A DNA stretch of 64,000 bases from assembly GCA_036504515.1 (NCBI GenBank), contig DASXVA010000011.1, forward strand, positions 1-64,000, in the 5' to 3' direction. The stretch is from AWTP1-18 sp036504515 (GTDB taxonomy: Bacteria > Pseudomonadota > Gammaproteobacteria > Burkholderiales > Rhodocyclaceae). The translations under genes were made by a program, and so were the position numbers. Below, one piece after another: positions 43,346-51,195 of the stretch; the stretch's first letter is position 1; each line of letters begins with the position of its first letter. A model generated the notes under the pieces. That model saw only the letters and a list, made by a program, of their open reading frames with translations. It ran no database searches and was not told where the DNA came from.

Positions 43346-45601
43346 CTATCCAGTCGTAGTGCCGACAGTTTTGTCGATCAACTGATTGATGGACGCTAGT
43401 AGTTCGTCGCGAAGTGAATACAGTTCATGGAGCTTGTCCCGGGCTTTGGCAATGAGGCCCGTATCGGCGAGCCTCTTCATTTCCGCGCCAAGAGCATGCA
43501 TCTGGTCATGAATGGTGCCAATGATCTGAAATTCGGGAAGGTGCTTGTAGCGGGATGCTCCTTCTCCGTGATACCAAGTGCCGAAGCGGCATTCCGGCGG
43601 TTCCAGTTCGATCAGTGCGGCAGCATCCAGTTTGTCCAGGTGTTCCGCCAGATGGTTTACCCACTGGCGATGACTGTGGGCAGCCGTGGTGAGCGGGAAA
43701 TCGCGGCTGACCGTGATGCCTTTGCCTATGGTTCCCCACAGGGCCTCGCGGTACCATTTTTTAACCCATGAGGCCATCTGCGCTGCAGGCATTGGACGGG
43801 CAATACCGTAACCCTGGGCAAGGTGACAGCCAATACTCACCAGCATTGCACCGTGATCCATGGTTTCGACACCTTCGGCAATCACCGGGCGATTGAACGC
43901 ACTGGCCAGACGAATGACCCCTTCCACAATACTCAGATCATTGGGATCGTTGAGCATGTTGCGAACAAAACTCTGGTCGATCTTCAGGATGTCCACCGGC
44001 AGGTTGCGGAAGTAGGCCAGGGATGAGTAGCCGGTGCCGAAATCGTCCAATGCAAAACGCACCCCCAGCTTGCGGCAACTGGTCAAGGCCTCCACGGCCT
44101 GATTCATGTTGCTCAAGGCTGCGGTTTCAAGAATTTCCAGTTCCAATTGATGGGGGGCAACGGTGGGGTGGCTCCCCAACATTTGAGCCAGCCGCTGACT
44201 GAAGTTTGCTTGCAGCAAATGACTGGCGCAGATATTGACACTGACGTCGATGTCCAATCCCTCGGTCTGCCAGGTTTCCATTTGCTGCAGGGCTGTTTCA
44301 ATGACCCATTCGCCGAGGTTGGTTTCAAGGTCGCTACCTTCCATGTGATGAAGAAACGACCCCGGCTGGAGCAAACCCTCCTCGGGGTGCTGCCAACGGA
44401 TCAGTGCTTCAGCTCCTTGGATTTTTCCGCTGACTAGGTCGGCCTTGGGCTGATAAAACAGCACGAACTCATGGTTATCGAGGGCCTCAACCAGCCGTTG
44501 AAACTGATGGCGATGGGTCTGGATTTGAAGGTCCTGCAGAGGATCGTAGAAGTGATAACGGTTCTTGCCCTCCTGCTTGGCGATGAACATGGCCTGATCC
44601 GCGTGGCGTAACAAGGCATCACTATCGGCATCGTCCAGCGGGGCAAACAAGGTAACGCCAATGCTCGCAGAGATGTTGACCGTGGCAGAGCCGATAGAGG
44701 TTGGCGCGCTGACTTCTGCCAATACCCGGTCGAGAATGAGATGGCATTCATCCATGCGCGGCAGGTCGGTGAGCAGCAGGACGAATTCATCACCACCAAG
44801 GCGGGCAAGGGTGTCATCGGCCCGCAAAATACTCAGGAGTCGGTTGGTGATCTTGATCAGCAACATATCCCCGGCGTTGTGACCGTAGCGGTCATTGATC
44901 GGTTTGAATCCATCCAGATCGAGATAGCACACGGCCAGGGGTTTCCCGCTACGCCGGGCGCGAGCAACGGCTTGGCTGAGCCGATCCACCAGCAGACGCC
45001 GGTTGGGAATGCCGGTCAGAATGTCGTAGTGGGCGATGTGGTCGAGTTCTTCCTCATGGCGCTTGATCTGGCTAATGTCGGTGAACACGCTGACGTAATG
45101 CTGCAGGCCACCGTCCTCGTCGCGGATGGTCGAGATGGACTGCATCTCCGCATAAACCTCACCTGTTTTACGCCGGTTCCACATTTCGCCGCGCCAATGA
45201 CCATGGGTCTTCAGTGATTCCCAAAGGTCACTGTAAAAGGTTTGGTCCTGGCGACCCGAGGAAAGTATTTTGGGGGTGTTGCCGATAACCTCTTCGCGCT
45301 GAAACCCGGTGATCTGGGTGAAGGCGGGATTGACATCAATAATCGACCGGTTGCCATCGGTAATCATGATGCCTTCGCTGCAATTGGCAAAAACACTGGC
45401 TGCCAGACGTAAGCGGCTCTGCTCCAGCAGCAATTCTTCATTCTGCATTTCCAGTTCGACCTGATGCACCTGAAGCTCGTGGAGCAAGCGCCTGGTTTCG
45501 GTTTCATCCAGTTTGGTGGTCGATGGATTTTCTGCCAGCTTGAGTTCTGCCCGGCGACGCAGGCTTGCGGCAGCGGCCTTGCCCGATTTTTTTTCCGTCA
45601 T
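43346..45601 (-). CDS. PAS-GGDEF-EAL-CZB c-di-GMP signalling protein
   Basis: The 751-residue protein has an N-terminal coiled region, a PAS domain (about 66-180), a GGDEF domain with intact GGDEF (269-273) and an inhibitory-site RxxD (260-263), and an EAL domain with EAL (398-400) and DDFGTGYSSL. At the C terminus it has a chemoreceptor zinc-binding (CZB) domain (about 640-751) with HSHRQW, CRFGTWYHGEG and IHDQMH supplying the His/Cys ligands. No membrane helices are seen. It could both make and degrade c-di-GMP under zinc or redox control. Confidence 0.9.
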   Translation of the reverse strand: MTEKKSGKAAAASLRRRAELKLAENPSTTKLDETETRRLLHELQVHQVELEMQNEELLLEQSRLRLAASVFANCSEGIMITDGNRSIIDVNPAFTQITGFQREEVIGNTPKILSSGRQDQTFYSDLWESLKTHGHWRGEMWNRRKTGEVYAEMQSISTIRDEDGGLQHYVSVFTDISQIKRHEEELDHIAHYDILTGIPNRRLLVDRLSQAVARARRSGKPLAVCYLDLDGFKPINDRYGHNAGDMLLIKITNRLLSILRADDTLARLGGDEFVLLLTDLPRMDECHLILDRVLAEVSAPTSIGSATVNISASIGVTLFAPLDDADSDALLRHADQAMFIAKQEGKNRYHFYDPLQDLQIQTHRHQFQRLVEALDNHEFVLFYQPKADLVSGKIQGAEALIRWQHPEEGLLQPGSFLHHMEGSDLETNLGEWVIETALQQMETWQTEGLDIDVSVNICASHLLQANFSQRLAQMLGSHPTVAPHQLELEILETAALSNMNQAVEALTSCRKLGVRFALDDFGTGYSSLAYFRNLPVDILKIDQSFVRNMLNDPNDLSIVEGVIRLASAFNRPVIAEGVETMDHGAMLVSIGCHLAQGYGIARPMPAAQMASWVKKWYREALWGTIGKGITVSRDFPLTTAAHSHRQWVNHLAEHLDKLDAAALIELEPPECRFGTWYHGEGASRYKHLPEFQIIGTIHDQMHALGAEMKRLADTGLIAKARDKLHELYSLRDELLASINQLIDKTVGTTTG

Positions 45602-45917
45602 TCTGCTGTCCCGTACTTTTACAGCAGGGCCTCTTTTATTTTCATTTCAGCAATGACGAAGACGGGGATTACTAGACCGCTTATGGCTTTGCCTGAAGGC
45701 AGTATGGCACGATGAGTATCAATCTACGGACAAGAAACGCCTTGCCGATGACATTCAGGGCAGAGGGGTAGCCTTTCAGACTGCAGCTAATGGGAATTGG
45801 CCATGAACAGGGCAATCGCCAGGGGCGCCCAACTCATTGGTTTAGTGGGTTAATACAGGGGAATGTAAAACTAGTCAGACAGGATGGCCGCCGTTGCGGC
45901 GACCATCCTGGTACGAA
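45602..45917. other. Intergenic region between the GGDEF-EAL and HU-like genes
   Basis: 316 bases without a supported gene. The left part should contain the promoter of the reverse-strand GGDEF-EAL gene; the right end holds the hairpin that ends the HU-like gene. Nothing else was recognised. Confidence 0.6.
45880..45910 (-). terminator. Hairpin after the HU-like gene
   Basis: CAGGATGG (45880-45887) pairs with CCATCCTG (45903-45910); the loop itself can fold further (CGCCGTTGCGGCG). It starts 8 bases after the HU-like stop on the reverse strand. The T-tract after it is weak. Confidence 0.6.
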
Positions 45918-46376
45918 TTACAGCGCGGCGTCTTTGAGCTTCTTCAGGGGGCGAATACGCAGTTTCACCGTTGCAGGCTTTGCGGCGAACCACTGTTCTT
46001 CTTTGGTGAAGGGATTGATGCCCTTGCGCTTGGGCTTGGCAGGCACCTTCTGGGCGACAACCTTGAGCAGGCCGGGCAGCAGGAATTCGCCGATGGCTTT
46101 TTTGTTGATGGAAGCAACAGCAGCGGTTTCCAGGGCAGCCAGAACCTTCTTCACGTCCTTGGCTTCCACACCGGAGGCTTCGGCCAGATAGGCCGTCAGG
46201 GTGGTCTTGTTGAAGCCGGTTTTGATGGGCTTCACAGCGGCGGGGGTAGCCTTGACTGCTGGCTTGGCAACGACCTTCTTGGCCGGTGCTTTTGCAGCCG
46301 CTTTAACGGGGGCTTTTACGACGGGCTTCTTGACGGCCTTCGGGGCGGGTTTTGCAGCGGGTTTCTTTGCAACCAT
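45918..46376 (-). CDS. HU-like DNA-binding protein with Lys/Ala/Pro-rich N-terminal tail
   Basis: The 152-residue protein has a tail of about 55 residues made almost only of Ala, Lys, Pro and Val (AAKPAPKAVKKPVVKAP), like histone H1 tails and the PAKK repeats of AlgP-type proteins. An HU/IHF-like domain follows (about 57-152, TTLTAYLAEASGVEAKDVKKVLAAL). The usual HU beta-arm region is present with GINPFTKEEQWFAAKPATVKLRIRP shape. The start at 46376 has AGGAG 8 bases upstream. It probably compacts DNA. Confidence 0.85.
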   Translation of the reverse strand: MVAKKPAAKPAPKAVKKPVVKAPVKAAAKAPAKKVVAKPAVKATPAAVKPIKTGFNKTTLTAYLAEASGVEAKDVKKVLAALETAAVASINKKAIGEFLLPGLLKVVAQKVPAKPKRKGINPFTKEEQWFAAKPATVKLRIRPLKKLKDAAL

Positions 46377-46816
46377 TTGGAACTCCTTCAAGTGTTGGAA
46401 ATTACAACTCGACCATTGTAGGGATAACTTGATATTGAAAGTGTTTGAATTGGGCCTGTATGTGGTCCCCTCTCTGCGATTGGGATGGATTTGCCGTTGC
46501 TAGGTCGCGGATGGCATACCGGTTTTCTTGGTCGTGCAATCAGTGGATGAACAGGTCCGTTCTGAGTTCGTTTTCGCCTGCGCATCTCGCAGGTTTTGAA
46601 CTGAAGCTGGTCACGCCATACCGTTATTCTTCACTTACGGTTGAGCCTATATAACGCTATGACCTAAGATCTGGCCACGACCTGTCTATGACAGACAGCT
46701 CTGAGCATCACTGAACCATCTCTCGAAAGCTATCCCGATTATTCCACTAGGCGTTGCCTGGATAGCTCGTGGATCAGAGACGTGCCGCAGTGAACAGAAT
46801 CAACGAAAGGAACCCC
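46377..46816. other. Divergent regulatory region upstream of the HU-like and mosB genes
   Basis: About 440 bases with no supported gene. The left part must contain the HU-like promoter. TATATAACG at 46648-46656 matches one half of the ModE operator consensus, and it also resembles a -10 element; the matching half-site 6 bases upstream is poor. A short inverted repeat CTGTC-TAT-GACAG lies near 46680-46700. An AAAGGAA ribosome-binding site precedes mosB. Confidence 0.5.
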
Positions 46817-47629
46817 ATGACCAGCACGACCATGGAGCTCGAAGAGCTCCTCATGCAGCGATCGCTGACCGACGTAGAGCTTCAGGCAGCGGCGGAAGCA
46901 GCGGCAGATTTTCGGATACTGCCGGATGCGACGGTGATCAAGATCGGTGGGCAGAGCGTTATTGACCGTGGTCGCGCTGCCGTCTATCCCCTCGTGGACG
47001 AGATTGTTTCCGTCCGCAAGACCCACAAGCTGCTCATCGGGACCGGAGCCGGTACCCGGGCTCGACATCTTTACTCCATCGCAGCCGGCCTTGGCCTGCC
47101 AGCGGGCGTGCTCGCCCAACTCGGCGCTTCCGTCGCCGATCAGAACGCCGCCATGCTGGGGCAGCTCCTCGCCAAGCACGGTATCTGTGCCGTGGACGGC
47201 GCCGGGCTTTCTGCCGTACCGCTCTTCCTGGCCGAAGTGAATGCCGTCATCTTCAGCGGCATGCCTCCCTACAAACTCTGGATGCGTCCCCCTGCCGAAG
47301 GCGTCATTCCTCCCTATCGCACGGACGCCGGTTGTTTCCTCCTGGCAGAGCAGTTCGGTTGCAAGGCGATGATCTACGTGAAAGACGAAAACGGTCTTTA
47401 CACCGCGAATCCGAAGACATCTAAAAACGCCACCTTCATCCCGAAGATTTCTGTGGACGAGATGAAAGCGAAGGGCCTGCACGATTCGATCCTCGAGTTT
47501 CCGGTGCTCGACCTTCTCAAGTCGGCCCACCATGTCCGCCACGTGCAGGTTGTGAACGGCCTCATCCCCGGCAACCTGACCCGCGCGCTCGCTGGCGAGC
47601 ATGTCGGCACCATCATCACTGCAAGCTGA
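46817..47629 (+). CDS. mosB: Molybdenum storage protein subunit beta
   Basis: The 270-residue protein has an amino-acid-kinase fold and closely matches the beta subunit of Azotobacter vinelandii molybdenum storage protein as I remember it: MELEELLMQRSLTD near the N terminus, KIGGQSVIDRG, GTGAGTRARHLYSIAAGLGLPAG and the C-terminal GEHVGTIITAS. MosA and MosB form a heterohexamer that uses ATP to store molybdate as polyoxomolybdate clusters inside the cage. The ATG at 46817 follows AAAGGAA; the open frame begins earlier at 46769. mosA follows after 11 bases, so the subunits are made together. Confidence 0.93.
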   Translation: MTSTTMELEELLMQRSLTDVELQAAAEAAADFRILPDATVIKIGGQSVIDRGRAAVYPLVDEIVSVRKTHKLLIGTGAGTRARHLYSIAAGLGLPAGVLAQLGASVADQNAAMLGQLLAKHGICAVDGAGLSAVPLFLAEVNAVIFSGMPPYKLWMRPPAEGVIPPYRTDAGCFLLAEQFGCKAMIYVKDENGLYTANPKTSKNATFIPKISVDEMKAKGLHDSILEFPVLDLLKSAHHVRHVQVVNGLIPGNLTRALAGEHVGTIITAS

Positions 47630-47640
47630 GAACCTACGCC

Positions 47641-48474
47641 ATGGCTGACACCACCAACACCATCAAGCACGTCGCCTCGCCCCTCGCGCGCCAAACCCTT
47701 CAGGACAGTGATCTCACCCGTCCCGTGGCCGGTGTGCGCCCGATCCGGCTCCTTCCCTGGTTGCAAGTCGTCAAGATCGGCGGCCGCTCCATCATGGACC
47801 GCGGTGCCGAAGCAATCCTTCCCATCGTGGCCGAAATCCGTAAGCTCCTGCCTGAACATCGCCTGTTGATCCTGACCGGTGCCGGCATCCGCGCCCGCCA
47901 CCTTTACGGCGTCGGTCTCGACCTTGGTCTGCCGGTTGGCTCGCTAGCGCCCCTCGCTGCCAGCGAGGCCGGGCAAAACGGTCACATCCTTGCCTCGTTG
48001 CTGGCACCGGAGGGCGTTTCCTACGTCGAGCATCCCACCATCGCCAGCCAGCTCTCCATCCACCTTGCCGCAGCACGGGCAGTGGTGGGCAGTGCTTTCC
48101 CTCCCTACCACCATCATGAGTTCCCCACCTCGCGCATCCCGACCCACCGGGCCGACACGGGAGCCTTCCTGCTCGCCGACGCTCTGGGCGCTGCCGGACT
48201 TACCATCGTGGAAGACGTGGACGGGGTGTACAACATCGATCCCAATGGCCCTGGTGGAGAGCAGGCGAAGTTCCTGCCCGAAGCGAACGCCGCCGATCTG
48301 GCCAAGGTTGCGGGTTCGTTGCCCTTCGACCGGGCATTGCTTGAGGTCATGGCGACTGCGCGCCATCTGGAACGGGTGCAGGTCGTGAACGGACTCGTAC
48401 CCGGCCGGCTCACCGCAGCGTTGCGCGGCGAGCACGTGGGGACCATCGTCCACACCGGCGCACGTAAGGCCTGA
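47641..48474 (+). CDS. mosA: Molybdenum storage protein subunit alpha
   Basis: The 277-residue alpha subunit begins MADTTNTIKHVASPLARQTL, and contains RPIRLLPWLQVVKIGGRSIMDRG, the nucleotide-binding LTGAGIRARH and the AFPPYHHHEFP segment, whose histidines belong to the region reported to bind molybdate clusters. It ends with LRGEHVGTIVHTG. Length matches the Azotobacter subunit (about 276). No nitrogenase, molybdate-transport or modE genes lie in this window, so the storage pair stands alone, with its own downstream terminator. Confidence 0.93.
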   Translation: MADTTNTIKHVASPLARQTLQDSDLTRPVAGVRPIRLLPWLQVVKIGGRSIMDRGAEAILPIVAEIRKLLPEHRLLILTGAGIRARHLYGVGLDLGLPVGSLAPLAASEAGQNGHILASLLAPEGVSYVEHPTIASQLSIHLAAARAVVGSAFPPYHHHEFPTSRIPTHRADTGAFLLADALGAAGLTIVEDVDGVYNIDPNGPGGEQAKFLPEANAADLAKVAGSLPFDRALLEVMATARHLERVQVVNGLVPGRLTAALRGEHVGTIVHTGARKA

Positions 48475-48545
48475 TCGGACTTTGGTTACTGCTGCTCAGC
48501 TCCTTAGCAATTCTGGACAGTAGTAACCAGTGCAAGCAAGGAATA

Positions 48546-48575
48546 AAAAGGGGCTCCCAATTGGGAGCCCCTTTT
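48546..48575. terminator. Terminator after mosA
   Basis: A 30-base perfect palindrome (AAAAGGGGCTCCCAA followed by its reverse complement) ends in CCCCTTTT. It lies 71 bases after the mosA stop and can also serve the convergent sodB gene, whose stop is at 48654. Confidence 0.88.
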
Positions 48576-48653
48576 AACTTGTGGCCTTAATGTGTTTGGC
48601 GTATTTAAAAAGTCAGTTATCGACTTCTTTCCGCCAAATGCACACTGAGTTGC

Positions 48654-49241
48654 TTAGGCGAAGTTGGCGCTGGCGAAATCCCAGTTTGCCAGGGAAGCCA
48701 GGAAGGTTTCCACGAACTTGGGACGGGCGTTGCGGTAGTCGATGTAGTAGGCGTGTTCCCACACGTCGACGGTCAGCAGGGGCTTGCCTTCGCCAGTCTT
48801 GAGGGGGTTGCCGGCGGCGCCGGTGTTGACGATGTCAACGGAGCCATCTTCCTTCTTCACCAGCCAAGTCCAGCCGGAACCGAAGTTGCCGACAGCGGAA
48901 GCCTGGAAGGCTTTCTTGAATTCGTCGAAGGAACCCCACTTCTTGTCGATGGCTGCCGCCAGGGCGCCGGTGGGGGCGCCGCCGCCAGCGGGCTTCAGGC
49001 AGCTCCAGAAGAAGGTGTGGTTCCACACCTGGGCGGCGTTGTTGTAGATGCCGCCAGCGGGGGCCTTCTTGAAGATTTCTTCGAGGGACAGGGATTCGTA
49101 TTCGGTGCCGGCGATCAGGTTGTTGAGGTTGGTCACGTAAGCCTGATGGTGCTTTTCGTGGTGGTACTCAAAAGTCTCGGCAGACATGTGGGGGGCCAGG
49201 GCGTCTTTGGCAAAGGGCAGGGCGGGCAGGGTGAATGCCAT
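48654..49241 (-). CDS. sodB: Superoxide dismutase (Fe type)
   Basis: SodB dismutes superoxide in the cytoplasm. The 195-residue product contains the metal ligands in HHEKHHQAYV, NHTFFW and DVWEHAYYIDYRN. The Fe-type features GGGAPTG and GSGWTWLV support iron over manganese, though cambialistic use cannot be excluded. I use the ATG at 49241 behind GGAGAGAA; the frame is open to 49310 without similarity. Confidence 0.95.
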   Translation of the reverse strand: MAFTLPALPFAKDALAPHMSAETFEYHHEKHHQAYVTNLNNLIAGTEYESLSLEEIFKKAPAGGIYNNAAQVWNHTFFWSCLKPAGGGAPTGALAAAIDKKWGSFDEFKKAFQASAVGNFGSGWTWLVKKEDGSVDIVNTGAAGNPLKTGEGKPLLTVDVWEHAYYIDYRNARPKFVETFLASLANWDFASANFA

Positions 49242-49376
49242 ATTGTTCTCTCCAGTGGATTTAGCAGTTGAAACCGAAGCCCGCATCGGCTTTTTGATGA
49301 CGGGCAGCACCGCGCGAGTGTAGAACTATGGCGCAGGCATGACAACAGCGCAGGCCTATGGGGGCAATGGAAATTA

Positions 49377-50729
49377 TCAATTGCCCTTTGTTTGGTGGGT
49401 GCTTTTCTGAGCGGTCTCGATGCTGTCGATATGGCCCGTGGCAGACCCCGTTGCGAACTGAAGCTGGATGCCGCTGCTGGGCTGCAATTGGCTGGCGGAG
49501 GCAATCACGGCACCGGTTTCGTCGCGGACGATGCTGTAGCCCCGAGCCAGGGTGGCTTCCGGATTGAGTGCTGTGAGGCTGGCAGCAAGACGTTCCAGGG
49601 TTCCATGGTGATGTTGCAGCCGGCTGTGAAGGGCCGTTTCCATGCGCTGGCCGAGACGGTCCAATTGACTTGCGGTGCGGGCGGTATCGGGCCGGGCGCG
49701 ATGGAGGCGCAGGCTGATGCCGTTTAATTGTTGTTCAGTCCGGCGCAAAACGGCCCGGCTGGCAGCGGCTAAACGGGTAGCAAGGTGGGCCAGGTGCTGG
49801 CCCGATTGGGCCAAGCGTTGGGCCGGATGGACTAGTCGCCGCTGCAGCCAATCCAGCCGTTGCAACAGGTTATTGAGTTGCCAGTCCATGGCATCCCGCA
49901 GATTTCGGCCAAGGTCGGCCACTTCGCCTGCCGCGGCAACCCAGCCGGCACTGACCAATTCGGCAGCAGCGGTGGGTGTGGCGGCCCGCAGGTCGGCGGC
50001 AAAGTCGGCAATGGTCACATCGGTTTCGTGGCCGACACCGCTCACCACCGGCATGGGGGCGGCCGCAATGGCCCGGGCCACGACTTCTTCGTTGAAGGCC
50101 CAGAGGTCTTCGATACTGCCGCCGCCGCGCCCTACGATCAGCACATCGCAGTCCTGCCGCTGGCTGGCCGCGTCAATCGCCGCGGCAATCTGGGCGGCGC
50201 TGCCTTCGCCTTGAACCAGGGTCGGGTACAGAATGACCGGCACATGGGGAGCCCGGCGGCGCAGGGCCACCAGAATGTCCCGCAGGGCCGCGGCCTGGGG
50301 CGAGGTCACCACGCCGATGGCGCGGGGGTAGGTGGGTAGGGGGCGCTTGTGTTCCGGGGCAAACAGGCCTTCCCGTTCCAGTTTGTCCTTGAGGCGGGCA
50401 AAGGCTTCGAACAGCCGGCCCAGGCCGCCGCGGCGCAGATTTTCCACATTGAGCTGAAACTCGCCCCGGGGTTCGTACAGTCCGGCCAGTACCCGTGCTT
50501 CCACCTGCTGACCGTTTTCCAGCTTCCAGGGCAGTACTTGAGCCCGGGAGCGGAACATGACGCAGCGCACCTGGGCGCCCTCATCCTTCAGTGTGAAGTA
50601 GATATGGCCAGAAGCCGCCCGGGTCAGGTTCGATACTTCACCGGCCACCCAGCACAGCGGCAGGGCTTTTTCCAAGGCCTGGCGGGCGAGGCGGTTGAGT
50701 TCCGTGACGGTGAGCGTTTCTTGGGACAT
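49377..50729 (-). CDS. xseA: Exodeoxyribonuclease VII large subunit
   Basis: XseA, with XseB, degrades single-stranded DNA in repair. The 450-residue protein has the N-terminal OB-fold (about 5-100, VTELNRLARQALEKALP and WVAGEVSNL), the catalytic domain with GVVTSPQAAALRDIL and GRGGGSIEDLWAFNEE, and a long C-terminal helical region. The ATG at 50729 (MSQETLTV) is preferred over an upstream TTG. xseB is not in this window. Confidence 0.95.
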   Translation of the reverse strand: MSQETLTVTELNRLARQALEKALPLCWVAGEVSNLTRAASGHIYFTLKDEGAQVRCVMFRSRAQVLPWKLENGQQVEARVLAGLYEPRGEFQLNVENLRRGGLGRLFEAFARLKDKLEREGLFAPEHKRPLPTYPRAIGVVTSPQAAALRDILVALRRRAPHVPVILYPTLVQGEGSAAQIAAAIDAASQRQDCDVLIVGRGGGSIEDLWAFNEEVVARAIAAAPMPVVSGVGHETDVTIADFAADLRAATPTAAAELVSAGWVAAAGEVADLGRNLRDAMDWQLNNLLQRLDWLQRRLVHPAQRLAQSGQHLAHLATRLAAASRAVLRRTEQQLNGISLRLHRARPDTARTASQLDRLGQRMETALHSRLQHHHGTLERLAASLTALNPEATLARGYSIVRDETGAVIASASQLQPSSGIQLQFATGSATGHIDSIETAQKSTHQTKGN

Positions 50730-51195
50730 GGGCAAGGCGTGGTGCGGGGAGGCCGAATTCTAATCCGCCCTTTGTTCGCCACGAAACTTGTTGGGGAGCA
50801 GAGTAAAACCCGTCTGCTGGAGTGGGTAATGGTTAGGGCTAAAGTAATAGCCCTGTTTTTGCCGCTCCTTGTGGCGGGCCTTTGTCCGGGGAGTGTCGCA
50901 AGTACGGTAAAGTTTTCCACCGGTCTGAGGGGCTGCTTTTTTCATTTGTCAAACAGTATTTGAACACTTCGTGAAACAGGCTTTGTTACCGGGTGATGGT
51001 GATAAACAATTGATTTATATAGTTAAGCGTTATTTGCGTATTTTCGCGCCGGTTTGAGACGAACCCAGTGGGCAGGCCGGTTTAAGCCTTCCATTCTGGT
51101 TCTATTCACACGTTTATCCACAGATTTTGTGGATAAAGCTACGGGTCTTCCAACAACCGCTTTTTTGCCCCCTTTTGGGGCTTATCCTGACGCCC
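50730..51195. other. Divergent intergenic region with DnaA-box pair
   Basis: 466 bases between xseA (reverse) and the Sel1-repeat gene (forward). The stretch 50950-51040 is AT-rich. TTATCCACA at 51114-51122 and its inverted copy TGTGGATAA at 51128-51136 match the DnaA box consensus; CTATTCACA at 51102-51110 matches 8 of 9. No gene is supported here. Confidence 0.6.
51113..51137. repeat. Perfect 10-bp inverted repeat made of two DnaA boxes
   Basis: TTTATCCACA (51113-51122), spacer GATTT, TGTGGATAAA (51128-51137). Each arm contains a full consensus DnaA box. It lies 59 bases upstream of the Sel1-repeat gene start. Confidence 0.75.

Noticed and set aside
50950..51195. Chromosomal replication origin
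   Set aside because: DnaA boxes and an AT-rich stretch are present, but dnaA, dnaN, gidA and rpmH are absent, and betaproteobacterial origins lie by dnaA. Kept only as a DnaA-box finding.
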